From positions 992,001-1,056,000 of the forward strand of contig OZ345380.1 of NCBI GenBank assembly GCA_977006965.1: a stretch of 64,000 nt of DNA, written 5' to 3'. The translations under genes and the position numbers were made by a program. Within the stretch, counting starts at the first letter, position 1; each line of letters starts with the position of its first letter. Shown in pieces: positions 31,263-40,690 of this stretch. This DNA is from Phymatolithon calcareum (taxonomy: Eukaryota > Rhodophyta > Florideophyceae > Hapalidiales). A model generated the notes under the pieces. That model did no database searches and was not told the DNA's origin. It saw nothing but the letters and a program-made list of their open reading frames with translations.

Positions 31263-31719
31263 CTAGATAACGCGACCTCCGCGCCGCCGTTCATTATTCG
31301 CCTTGATGCGTGCGGTATTATCCAATCTGAATAACCGTTTCAGTCTCTTCTCCGGCATGCGCTCAAAGACTTGATCAAATCCCCCTTCGGCGTAGTGCGT
31401 CTGAGCCTCTCGTAGTAACTCTTCTCGTGTGGGCCCTTGTTCGTCAACGCTCCACAGCCATGATGGATACTCCGCGTCCGGCTGAGCGGCAATGCAAGTA
31501 ATCACGCAGTCAGTTCGCTGCGAGCAAGCGTGATTGAAAGTCTGAATAGAGCGCAGGGCACAATAACGCTGAGAAATATGGACGCACCTTTTCGACAGGC
31601 GCTAGTGTTGGATCCTTGTATATGTTCAGCGCGCTGAAACCATCATGTGCCCCGCGATACAGTAGTCCGCGAAGTCGCAAGGCGGATCGCCATGGTGCGC
31701 GCGTGAGGGCTGTTGACAT
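31263..31719 (-). CDS. MRPL54: Mitochondrial large-subunit protein mL54, split by one intron
   Basis: Two exons encode a 116-residue protein: 31719-31588 (44 codons) and 31481-31263 (72 codons and stop). Joined in phase 0 they give ...NIYKDPTLAPVEK then PDAEYPSWLWSVDEQGP..., which restores the mL54 signature NIYK...PDAEYPxWL. The C-terminus ends with the usual basic RIKANNERRRGGR. The N-terminus (ALTRAPWRSALRLRGLLYRG) is a basic amphipathic mitochondrial presequence. mL54 is a structural protein of the mitoribosome large subunit. The frame begins at TTG 31728, but the first ATG is 31719. This is the one gene in the window where an intron can be placed with confidence. Confidence 0.85.
31482..31587 (-). 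other. 106-nt GT-AG spliceosomal intron in mL54
   Basis: The donor reads AAAAG|GTGCGTCC and the acceptor GCCGCTCAG|CCGGAC. A candidate branch site CTGAC (CTRAY) sits about 28 nt before the acceptor. Unspliced, the frame hits a stop just upstream of the acceptor. Confidence 0.85.
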
Positions 31720-32152
31720 TGTTTCCAAGGACTGGACAAGGAGATCTATGTCACCGCCCGCTGACCGACGATGGTGAAATCATGATGCAGATTTCGTGAC
31801 AAAAATGTTACGTTTTGGAAAGTAGTCCAATCAGAGCATACGAATTGGAAGAAATAACGAAAAGTTTTAATATTTTGGAAGAAAACTTGGGGTTAGTGCA
31901 CCATCGGTCTCCCTTCTCGAGACAGCCGAAACTGCGACTTCCACACCACCCGTCTACAACGCAGTCTCTTCTGAGGAAACTATTACAGTAGTCAAGAAAA
32001 GCGATTCTAACTTGCCTCGCATCAGAAAATTTTTGATGGCACACGTTCGATGCGATAAACGACTTTTTTTCGTCGCAACAGGCAACTGATGTTTAAAAGG
32101 CTCTTTAATCGTTGTTTAAACGCAAAATATTCCTGTCCCAACGCGCTGCTCG

Positions 32153-32785
32153 CTATCTACATGTTCTCTTCTCGCGCGTCGCCATCAACTCCTGCAATGA
32201 TGGCCGTCCCGTGAGCTGCAGCCGTCGCTCCGCCCAGATGCCGTATATCCACTCCGCCGCTACGCCCAAGATCGGCAGTCGCGTCACTGCATACACCCAA
32301 CCCAGCCCAATTTCCTCATACACTTTACGGAAAACCTCAACACCGACCAGCACACGCCCGTCGCTGGTGATGCCGTGAATGCGACCCATGGCCATCTCAT
32401 AGTCGATATTCGCGTTGTCGGATGCATCGTAGCCTTTATCTGTAATATCCACAAAGACGATGGGGGTCTTCGGGGCGTATTTGTCGTTCCGACGGCGCAG
32501 AAAATTCACCTCCTTTACGCACAGTGGACACTCACCATCGTACAGCAGTTTGATGGTGTAGTCCGGGGCGGATGTGGCGGAGGCTGGCGATGGCGCTTCG
32601 GCAGCAGACGTCGTGGTGGCATTGGTGCTGTTCTGCTGTGGCGGTGAAGCAGTTGCTAAAAGTCGAGCGCGATGAGTCGATGACCGAGCAGAATGGAGTG
32701 GAACGCGCCGCAGAGGGGTCGAGGCATGCCGGAGCAAATGCAAACGGGAAATAAAAACGTTTGCATGGCGAGCGACGAAAGCCAT
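32153..32785 (-). CDS. Plastid-targeted DCC-family thiol-disulfide oxidoreductase (DUF393)
   Basis: A 210-residue protein. Residues 1-75 begin MAFVARHANVF and are Ser/Ala/Arg/Thr-rich, a plastid transit peptide. The mature part opens with KLLYDGECPLCVKEVNFLRRR (DGECPLC at 83-89), the signature of the DCC/DUF393 family with its CxxC pair. Then come VFVDITDKGYD, MGRIHGITSDGRVLVGVEVFRKVYEEIG and a hydrophobic IYGIWAERRL end. Family members are thioredoxin-fold proteins thought to act in disulfide exchange. The substrate is unknown. The ATG at 32785 is first in frame. A strong hairpin starts 65 nt upstream. Confidence 0.85.
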   Translation of the reverse strand: MAFVARHANVFISRLHLLRHASTPLRRVPLHSARSSTHRARLLATASPPQQNSTNATTTSAAEAPSPASATSAPDYTIKLLYDGECPLCVKEVNFLRRRNDKYAPKTPIVFVDITDKGYDASDNANIDYEMAMGRIHGITSDGRVLVGVEVFRKVYEEIGLGWVYAVTRLPILGVAAEWIYGIWAERRLQLTGRPSLQELMATREKRTCR

Positions 32786-32849
32786 TACGGTAGGCAGCCG
32801 CAGGTGGGAAAAAAGTCAGGGTTCTGCGCGCCCATGTCGAGGTTGGGGA

Positions 32850-32891
32850 CAGTTGAACCAGGGGAATGTAAGCATTCCCCTGGTTGAACTG
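32850..32891. repeat. Hairpin, 19-bp arms with one mismatch, 4-nt loop
   Basis: CAGTTGAACCAGGGGAATG, TAAG, then its reverse complement with one G/G opposition. It lies 65 nt upstream of the DCC-protein start codon. Confidence 0.9.
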
Positions 32892-34194
32892 AACGAAGCT
32901 CTCTGTTGTATGATACAAAATTTTGTTAAATTCATGACCTGTTGTTGACGTCTGTTCTTGAAGCCTGTGGTCAGCAGTTGGCCCATTCTCTGAACCCACA
33001 AATTCCGCTCCGTTGATCATGTGTGGCAGACCGCGGCGCCCGTCGGCCTAAAGATTCGGTAGAACACCCCTCCCTATACTTCAAAACCATTGCATTCGAG
33101 ACTGTATACAAGCAGAGGTCCTCTGACATTAGTGCTACTGAAACATAGTATCTCCGTGCGAGCCCTATTTCATATTGTCTGCCGTTTACCGCACGCTTCC
33201 GCTGAAATACGCGCGCTGCGCGTTGGAAACAGAGCATTTCGTGCTGGGCACAGACGAAGAGCGGGAACGCATTCGGGAATGCGACGTGCCGATCGGAAAG
33301 TGGAGGGTTGCATGTTAGAGTTCCCGCCGTCCAGGCGCCGGTATCGTGGACCTTTTCCAAGTAGTGGGATACTAATTTAGTAGCTGTAGATTAGGATTTA
33401 AGCTCATCTATCATTCGTAGCGCGACGTCATGTGAGTTGGCCTTCACTTTCACATCCCTCTGCGCCGTCTGGCGTAAGCCCCGATAGCACTTCTAGTGCT
33501 CGGGGGAATCAATGCCAGGGCCTTTGACCTCTCGTCCGGCGACAGCCAGGCGGGTGCAACCTGCCCCACTTTTCAAAGTACAGATTCGATGCCTCCTGAC
33601 CGTTCAGAGCGTTTGGGCTCCTTTCATGGGGTTGGAAGGTGGAGGCTGCTGCTCGACGTACTTTCAATTTCCCCTGGTTCCGTCCGCGGAGAAAAAATAT
33701 ATTTATTTTTGTCCGACTAACATGGAAGAGTTCACACAATCTTAAAACAACGGAGCTACACCACAGGATGACCAAGACGAAGTAATTAAGAAAGAAATAT
33801 TCTCCACTAATGTCCTCAACATTCCTACTTCCTACATAGATGTGTATTGGACCAACATATGTTCCCTCTCACTGTCGTATACATTGCAGACCAAATCATG
33901 TACATCTTCCTCTTGACGATCTCTTCTGGCTGCATGTGCTCCGCACTTTCGAGGTGGTGAATGGAGGGACATGAGGGAGAAGGTTATCTTACTGCACTAG
34001 TCCTTCCGCAGATAGTTTGATAGGATCTGCCTTATGGCGAATGATGCGACGCTTGTTTTGCAGTCCATGGCTGTCGAACGTGATGATGGCAGAACCTACG
34101 ATGATCATTTTCAGGGTGACGGCATTAAACGGCACAGGTCGGCTTTTGGTATGGATAGATGATGATTGCTTTATTCCTCTAAGAGGATTCGTTT

Positions 34195-34380
34195 AATTCC
34201 ACTTGCTGAGGCCGAAGGCGTTTGTTATGGCCGATTTGATATCTTGGTTTAGTATGCCGCCAAGGAGAGAGGCGTACGTTCCGTGTACGCATTGTAGTAG
34301 AATAGTGTTCTCATCCATGCGTAGAACATATCCTAACCATCCCCAGCGATGGTCCTTAATTCATTGTATTACCGGCACTG
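34195..34380 (-). mobile_element. LINE reverse-transcriptase carboxyl-end fragment
   Basis: The minus strand reads HRWGWLGYVLRMDENTILLQ, followed by an open stretch ending GLSKW. R-(W)-x-W-L-G-(H/Y)-V-L-R-M is a well-known motif after the reverse transcriptase of many non-LTR elements. The frame is broken upstream of the motif, so this is a relic. Confidence 0.6.
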
Positions 34381-34484
34381 AGGGCTCTCTTGCTTCTTCG
34401 GCTATTAGTGTGGACAGAATGGATCACGTAGATCCGGCGAAGACGGAGGCCTAGATCGTGCCGCTTCGCACCTTCGGCGGGCGA

Positions 34485-34502
34485 AATTGATTTAAATCAA
34501 TT
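34485..34502. repeat. AT-rich 18-bp perfect palindrome
   Basis: AATTGATTTAAATCAATT lies 110 nt before the glycosyltransferase start codon, next to a second partial dyad. Confidence 0.6.
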
Positions 34503-34613
34503 GATTAAAATCAACTCTGCCTGCACCGCGATGCTCCTGCTTACAGTATGATGATGATGCATGTAGAATTGATACTCTAGCCCGCCGCTTCTCACTAGAA
34601 CGAAACGCCGCGC

Positions 34614-37256
34614 ATGGCCGCGAACATGAAGACATCGCCCGCCGTGGTCATGCTTGGCAAGGCATTGCGTCGTCATTCCAGAGACTTTTGCGTCGCGCTC
34701 CGTCTCTCGCTTCGTGTCCGAACAGCACTATGCTTATCCATCTCCCTCATAATTTTCTTATTGTTCTTCCTCCTGGCCCTCCTTCCCGCCCGTTCACCCT
34801 TCTCCATCTCAACCTGCGGATGCCCTGCCGATGCTAAAGAGCTGCTAGGGATATTGCATCTTGCTCACACTGCATTGGTCGCCCGCGTCGGTCGTCGCGG
34901 CTCCCTTCATCCACTCGCGGTGCTGCGTGGCCCACCAGGTGCTGCCGCACACCCTCTTCAAATACCACCGCACGACATCGTTTCCTGCGGCGAATTGTCA
35001 CTAGGATCGTCCGCGCTCGTCCTTCTTGGCCCACTCGCGCGCGCCGCGGATGCGAATGCATCAGCGCCGACCGCACCAGTCTTTTCCTGCGCTCGCGTTT
35101 GGGCAGCACCATGGGAGGCCTGGCGTTCCGCGCTCGCCCCACACGAAGCGTCCGGTTCGTGGTGGCGTACACATTCTGTAGAGCGCGATTTGCTTTGGCG
35201 TGACGCCGTTGCCAGCGCGGCAGCTCCAGCTACCTCGCGTCCGCCACTGGCCTCGCGGGCTGAATGGTGGCTGCGCGACGGGGTCACTGTCGTCGCGGCC
35301 TGCATGGACCGTTCGGATACACTGAGAACTGCAGCTGCAAGCTGGTTTGCCGCACATGGTGTTGCGGAGGTCGTTCTAGTCGACTGGACTTCATCTACTC
35401 CTGCACTACACATTCTTCCGCGCCCCACTCGAAGCGATCCGCGTCTTGTCGTCGTGCGGGTGGAGGGGCAGAAACAGTGGGTTCTTTCGCGTGCATATAA
35501 TCTTGGAATTCAAATTGCGTCGCGCAACACTGTGCTCAAGGCCGATTGCGACACGCTGTTGCACCCTGATTTTATTAAGCGACATCCATTACGCAGTGGT
35601 GAATTCTACGCGGGCGATTGGCGTGCGCTTCGTACGCCGCTCTCAGAGCATCTTCATGTCAATGGTTTGCTACTAGCACGCCGAGATGATCTTCTCGCCG
35701 TTGGTGCCTACGATGAGCGTATCACGACGTATGGATGGGATGACTCTGATGTAGCGGAGCGCATCGCATCCACGCGGGAACACCTTCGATTCGACTACTC
35801 CTCTGTTGAGCATATCCCACACCCCGCGACGCTCCGCATCGCCCATCAGGGCCATTCAGCCATCCTTCCGCCGGGACATCCACATGCTGCAGCTGTTGAG
35901 ATTCAGCGCAACCGCATCCTGCTCACGCGATGCAATCTCGCTGCATGGCGCACCACTTCCCCGCGCACCGTTTGGGATATCGAACTTCGGTCAACCCAAT
36001 ATGCCCGTTCCGGAGGTGGTGTCTTCGGCTTCTCTGCGGCTGCCGCCCCGGCCTCAACCCCTACTCTTTACGTTGCGTCTGCAGCTAGCGAGGTTTCGTC
36101 CGCTACTGAGCTCATATCCGAGTCTGATGCACAGGATGTTGCTAAGCGTGCTATTCGCGTCGTACTTTCACGCTACGGTGTCCCAACGCTACCAAAAACG
36201 CTTACCCTCGGCTTTTACAAGCGGCTCATCACCAAAGTCGCATATCCACAGCGCTATGCCGAGGTCGCGCTCTCCCTGCGCGGTGGCTGTCTTGCCCGAT
36301 TTCTTGCACACTCGGCGGCGATTGCGGCAACATCCGGACACGACGACAGTGCATCGGGCGTCATGCAATTACCGTCTAAGAAAATCTCCTTGTTTGATGA
36401 TGCTGCACATCCACCCCCGAAGGGTTACTTTGGCTGGAGGATGCGCCACTATTGGAGCTTTCCGTCCCAGGAATGCAAGTGTCGATTCTACGACGCTTTT
36501 GATGCCATCCATTCTGAGATTTCCAGTATATGGTCAGACGAAAATCCAAAGTCGCAATTTCGCGCCTATCGTGCTGGAGTTGTGCCTACTAACGTTCGCG
36601 ACGTGCTAAGCACGTATAACACCCATGCCGAAAAGAAAAAAATCCCGCTGGTTGCAGCCGAACGGACCAATACATCGAGCGCAACACATCAGTCATCGCG
36701 CATTCTTATGGCGCAACTTTCATGCGATGTCGCCCCACAGAACGCCTCGGCAGCCCACTCTCGTGCTATTCGAGAGGTGCTGCGAGAGCTGGCCCCTGCC
36801 GAACCGGTGCGAATTGCAGTGCTTAACTCTCTGCGGACTCCAATACGTACGCTCCTCGATGCCCCTGAGCTGCACAATTCGGCATGGCCAGAGCTTGTCG
36901 GTTCTGCAGTGGCTAAGAACGTCACCACCGTACTTTCGGATTCGACGTTGCGCACTATGGAGGGTGTTTGGGGCGTTAAAAATGCCGTGGATTTGCGCTT
37001 TCAGTTACACGATAGGGCTGGTGCCCTGGTTGTCGCAATGGAACTCAGACGGAACTCTGAGCGCTGGAGGACAATTGGGGCGGGTTTTGATGAACATCGC
37101 TTAAAGGCAATTGAGGCGGTTGTTGATGAGCTTGAGCGACGGTTCAAAAAGCTTTTTGAAGGATGCCCAGATCATCCGTCGCAGTATTTGGAGGCATATC
37201 CGGAACTTGCTATGGTTGTGGCTGGCTTGCTCTCAGCGAATTTTTGCATGAGTTAG
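34614..37256 (+). CDS. Type II membrane glycosyltransferase (GT2/GT7-like)
   Basis: An 880-residue protein. One membrane anchor lies at about residues 38-60 (LSISLIIFLLFFLLALLP) after a basic cytosolic tail, the layout of Golgi glycosyltransferases. Residues 225-450 form a GT-A fold: VTVVAACMDRSDTLRTAAASW, VVLVDWTSS, a QKQWVLSRAYNLGIQIA helix, then KADCDT (the DxD metal site), FYAGDWRAL, and YDERITTYGWDDSDVAERI, which corresponds to the acceptor and catalytic region of the GT7 C-terminal family. The following 400 residues are unrecognised. The substrate is unknown. In a red alga, cell-wall galactan or glycoprotein work is possible, but this is inference. Confidence 0.75.
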   Translation: MAANMKTSPAVVMLGKALRRHSRDFCVALRLSLRVRTALCLSISLIIFLLFFLLALLPARSPFSISTCGCPADAKELLGILHLAHTALVARVGRRGSLHPLAVLRGPPGAAAHPLQIPPHDIVSCGELSLGSSALVLLGPLARAADANASAPTAPVFSCARVWAAPWEAWRSALAPHEASGSWWRTHSVERDLLWRDAVASAAAPATSRPPLASRAEWWLRDGVTVVAACMDRSDTLRTAAASWFAAHGVAEVVLVDWTSSTPALHILPRPTRSDPRLVVVRVEGQKQWVLSRAYNLGIQIASRNTVLKADCDTLLHPDFIKRHPLRSGEFYAGDWRALRTPLSEHLHVNGLLLARRDDLLAVGAYDERITTYGWDDSDVAERIASTREHLRFDYSSVEHIPHPATLRIAHQGHSAILPPGHPHAAAVEIQRNRILLTRCNLAAWRTTSPRTVWDIELRSTQYARSGGGVFGFSAAAAPASTPTLYVASAASEVSSATELISESDAQDVAKRAIRVVLSRYGVPTLPKTLTLGFYKRLITKVAYPQRYAEVALSLRGGCLARFLAHSAAIAATSGHDDSASGVMQLPSKKISLFDDAAHPPPKGYFGWRMRHYWSFPSQECKCRFYDAFDAIHSEISSIWSDENPKSQFRAYRAGVVPTNVRDVLSTYNTHAEKKKIPLVAAERTNTSSATHQSSRILMAQLSCDVAPQNASAAHSRAIREVLRELAPAEPVRIAVLNSLRTPIRTLLDAPELHNSAWPELVGSAVAKNVTTVLSDSTLRTMEGVWGVKNAVDLRFQLHDRAGALVVAMELRRNSERWRTIGAGFDEHRLKAIEAVVDELERRFKKLFEGCPDHPSQYLEAYPELAMVVAGLLSANFCMS

Positions 37257-38891
37257 AGCGTTTTTGTGCTCGGTGACCTGTAGCAGATTATCGACATTGG
37301 CCTCCTCTCATTAAGGGATCGAGACAAACATTCGGAGAACAGGCCAATAGTGTCACCAGAAGGAGATAAATGCGCCTACAGACAATTCGAACGCAGATTC
37401 AGCCGCGGAGCGATGCAGTGGAGAATGAAGATGTGGCAGTAGCGAACCGGAGCTAAAGATAGCAGTGACTACGGAAATGAGCGAACTGCATCGCTAGCGA
37501 GGTCACGCTCGGTCGAAATCGACCACTGCAACAAGCAGACATGCAAAACATTTGCGATTTTGGGGTTATGGTTTACCACTTCACGCCAATCACTATCGGG
37601 CTCGATTATAAACTGATGGAGGACGATCAGTTCCGAAACAATGCTAAACATCCGAACATGTTTCGGATCTCAAGCCCACTGCCAAGATTCGCCCGTAGCG
37701 GCAAAAGTGTTTGAGCTGGTCGAGCAAGTTTGTCAGCTATCGTTTTGCCGTGTGGTGCGTGGGAACGTTTGGTGGGTACCGCTGCGGCTTGCACCATCAA
37801 GAAGCGCACGTTGTATCTGTGCACTAGTTCTGTTATTGTAGAGCCGTGTCAATGCTAGTTTTTGACTTGGAACACCATCGACGAGAAAATGTTGGGCAGG
37901 TAGTGGACCGAAGACAGGAGCTTTTTACCGAGGTGTCACTGGGCGACATACCCCATACTTGCGCACAGAGGACGGTGCTCAGACTAGTCGCTGCAAAGAA
38001 GAAGGAACGCGTGCTGTACGACCTCTCATGGATACTGTGCATCTCGATCGAGAAAATGCGCTTTGCCATGCTGTTGAAGTCATCAGACCGCATTACAAAC
38101 TTGGCTTGATGGTCACCTGTTTTCGAGAGGATGAGGAGATATGAACTTCCACATCGTGCAGAAGTGCGCTTAGTGTCCGATAAGGAAAGAGTGTTTGTGC
38201 TGGGTAGTTGTCCTCAGCATCAAATAGCCGCAATCTTTAGGAAGTCATGAGTCGAAACAAGTTGCATGGGGTTCGCGGATTATTTAAACAAATAGTTCGC
38301 GAATGTTGTGCGACTTGTTTTGATTCAAAATAAAACTTGGGGCGCCAATTGAATTGGCGATTGATCGGTGAAGGAAATACTTGAGCGATTGTCAAGATTT
38401 ATAGTTGAAAGTGGGTGATCCGCTACCCAGAAGCCAACATGTTGACCCAACTCAGGTCGCAGTATGAATCCAGTCGTGAAGAAGCACAGCCTCTTGGGCG
38501 TATTTTAAGTCCGAAACCGGGTACCGGACGAATATTCAATATATTTTTCTACACTCTTGTTGTCATCAAACACATGAGAAATGTTGTTCTCAACACATAT
38601 ACGATGCTGGCGACACGATGGTCGCGGGTCTGGACGACTGAGCATAAAGGAGAGAAGGGATCGGGTTGTGGCTCACGCATAGCCACAGCTGGTGTGAAGA
38701 TGCAGTACGTTAGGAGAAAGTCATGGCGGAGAAGGAGATGGCAGATACTGTCCCAAGGAGCCATGACGATTGCTTTATTTCATAAATAGATTAAGTTACG
38801 AGGAATTCCTCGAGGTGACTGAAACCGCGATTACACAGCGCAATGTGCATTCCACTTATTGCAATTCTCGCGTTTGGAGGCATAGAAGGCA
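37257..38891. other. Region holding the decayed XPB copy
   Basis: Apart from the XPB relic at 37590-38620 there is no supported gene in this stretch. The first 330 nt and last 270 nt are unrecognised. Confidence 0.5.
37590..38620 (+). pseudogene. Decayed copy of the XPB/TFIIH helicase gene
   Basis: Collinear with the intact gene at 42595-45261 but on the opposite strand. Matching blocks in order: CTCGATTATAAACTGATGGAGG near 37600 (LDYPLMEE); GGATCTCAAGCC...AAGATTCGCCC near 37670; CCATCAAGAAGC near 37790 (TIKKP); GAGAAAATGTTGG near 37880 (RENVG); YKLGLMVTCFREDEEI near 38095 (CKLGLTATLLREDEKI); TCAAATAGCCGCAA near 38217; and YPEANMLTQLRSQYES...EAQPLGRILSPKPG near 38420 (PEANVLIQVSSHYGS...EAQRLGRILRPKPR). 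Frameshifts, stops and a gap of most of the region between motifs show it is dead. The 5' third and the C-terminus are not recognisable. Confidence 0.9.
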
Positions 38892-40142
38892 CTAATCGAC
38901 CTTACCAACTGCGTCTTCCTTCTGTCTCCGCTCCCGTTCCTTGGCGTCATCGCCCTCAATTTTCAAAAAGCACACATAAACAATCAATGTCGCAACGACC
39001 TGAACGGCGCGCGTGGCGATAGGGAGATACTCACCGCTTTTTAATTCGCGGGTCCATACAAGCGTACGAAAAGTTACAGCGGCAACGGCAACAGCCGCAA
39101 GCACGCCGTCGCGCCACACGGGAGCGGCCCCCACGCCCGTCATTTGGGCGGGTGGCGCAAGTCCGGCGGCCTGCAGGCCGAGCGCTGGAACGCCGAATGC
39201 GTTCGCAGTCGGTTGTAACGCTTGCGGTTGTTGTGCTTGCATGCGAGCCACAGTTTCCTGTGCCACGGCGTCATGTCCAAACACAATAATCTGGATGAGC
39301 GGCAGCGTCTGTGAAATGGCAACGAGCGACAGGACAACAGAGAGCACGAGGACCGCGGCGCGAGTTTCCGCAGCGACCGGCGTTGCGTCGTACGAAACGA
39401 GGTTGAGAAGCGCACTGTTACGCACGTCACGCTCTTCGATGAGTGCGCAAAGCGCGAGGAAAGCCGAATAGAACGCGAGCAGCGCGGCGTCGAGGACGTT
39501 TCCCTGATCATTCGTGAATGCCACAACGAAGAATATAAAGCTTGCAGCAGCAAGCACGGCCGGTAGACGCGAATTACCGCCGGTCATTTTGTACAATGTG
39601 TATCCGGCAAACGCTATGAAAATGTACAGCGCCGCAGAGATGAGAAGCATGATGTTCCGCCAGAGGTTGCGTTCGCTTTCGTTCTTCGCGTCGATCATAC
39701 GGCCCTCGAGATCGCGCGAGAATCGCATGGTGGAAAAGACGATGACGGAGGCCTCGATTAAGGCGAGAAATGGGCCGAGAATGCAGACGAAGGCGGCGTA
39801 GAGGGTTATGAAGGGCGAATCGATGGGTTTGAAGAGACGGCGACCCAAGGCTGCGAAGGGACCGCCCCAATCGAAGTAACCCGCGAAGGCGGAGAGACCG
39901 ATGGAGGAAACGGCGACGTTGGATGCCATTGTGAATAGATAATTGAGCATGTATGCGTTCACGGGGAGTGGAATGGCTGCAAGGACGGCACGGGCGAAGA
40001 GGAGGAGCGAGATGCGAAGCACAAGACCGCGGGAAACACGCGGGGAAAAGTAGGTTGCAGCAGCGGGGAAGAGACCGCTCAGAAGACTGCCCCCGCCCAT
40101 GAACAGACTGCGAAGAGGGGAGCCTGTTGGATTATTGTTCAT
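38892..40142 (-). CDS. Multi-pass membrane protein of unknown function
   Basis: A 416-residue protein with about eight to nine hydrophobic segments (near 40-62, 66-85, 116-140, 162-185, 192-212, 218-238, 262-288, 345-363, 375-396). A Gln/Pro/Ala-rich loop lies around 300-335 and a charged Lys/Arg/Glu tail follows. SPFITLYAAFVCILGPFLALIEASVIVF and ESERNLWRNIMLLISAALYIFIAFAGYTLY look well constrained, but I cannot assign a family. No signal peptide is obvious. The ATG at 40142 is first in frame and divergent from the next gene, with a palindrome between them. Confidence 0.75.
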   Translation of the reverse strand: MNNNPTGSPLRSLFMGGGSLLSGLFPAAATYFSPRVSRGLVLRISLLLFARAVLAAIPLPVNAYMLNYLFTMASNVAVSSIGLSAFAGYFDWGGPFAALGRRLFKPIDSPFITLYAAFVCILGPFLALIEASVIVFSTMRFSRDLEGRMIDAKNESERNLWRNIMLLISAALYIFIAFAGYTLYKMTGGNSRLPAVLAAASFIFFVVAFTNDQGNVLDAALLAFYSAFLALCALIEERDVRNSALLNLVSYDATPVAAETRAAVLVLSVVLSLVAISQTLPLIQIIVFGHDAVAQETVARMQAQQPQALQPTANAFGVPALGLQAAGLAPPAQMTGVGAAPVWRDGVLAAVAVAAVTFRTLVWTRELKSGEYLPIATRAVQVVATLIVYVCFLKIEGDDAKERERRQKEDAVGKVD

Positions 40143-40690
40143 CTTGTCTGCGAGGTCCGATTACGCAGATGTTGATGCGCGATGAGGTCACTCGCGGTTG
40201 AGAGTTGCATGAGAGCAGAGATATGCATCCCGCAAGATTTTGAAAGGATGGTACGTTCCCGATTGCACCGTTCGCGAAAGGTCATGGACATAAATCGGAT
40301 CAATATTGATCCGATTTCTGTCTATTTTCTGTCCAATTGCAATCCAACAATTCTAATTGCATTCGTAATTCAAAAATTAGTCAAAAGTGATATGCCCATC
40401 GTGGCTCATTTAATATCAGCTAGATTCTCATCAAATCGACGACACAAATCCAACATCATAAGTTGAATTTCCCACTTTCAAAAACCAACACCCATTTGAA
40501 AGCCCCGTGAAGAGCGGGACACGCAATCTCCTCCCCCCAATCATAACCGGATCGCACACCATAGATACGTACGATCCCACAGTTCCTCCCACGTCCCATC
40601 TCGCCCCAAAATCCATCACCCCTTTCCCGTCATCGCCTGCCTCCCTCCGGCAACCTGATCGGGCCGCCGGCCAACTCGCCGCCATCCACC
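40143..40690. promoter_or_regulatory. Divergent promoter region with palindrome
   Basis: 548 bp between two divergent start codons. It holds the palindrome at 40287-40322, 145 nt from the membrane-protein ATG. The 190 nt before the plus-strand gene are C-rich and G-poor and are probably its leader. Confidence 0.55.
40287..40322. repeat. Palindrome, 18-bp arms with one mismatch, no loop
   Basis: The perfect core AAATCGGATCAAT/ATTGATCCGATTT spans 40292-40317. It extends to 18-bp arms with one T/C opposition. It sits in a divergent promoter. Confidence 0.92.

Larger units (their letters stand above)
32786..34613. other. Intergenic region with hairpins and a LINE fragment
   Basis: No supported gene. 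It includes the palindrome at 32850-32891, a bulged stem at 33479-33505, a LINE carboxyl-end fragment near 34195-34380 and an AT-rich palindrome at 34485-34502. Confidence 0.5.

Noticed and set aside
35806-37104. Long secondary frames within the glycosyltransferase gene
   Set aside because: Shadows of the 880-codon frame in another phase, with atypical composition.
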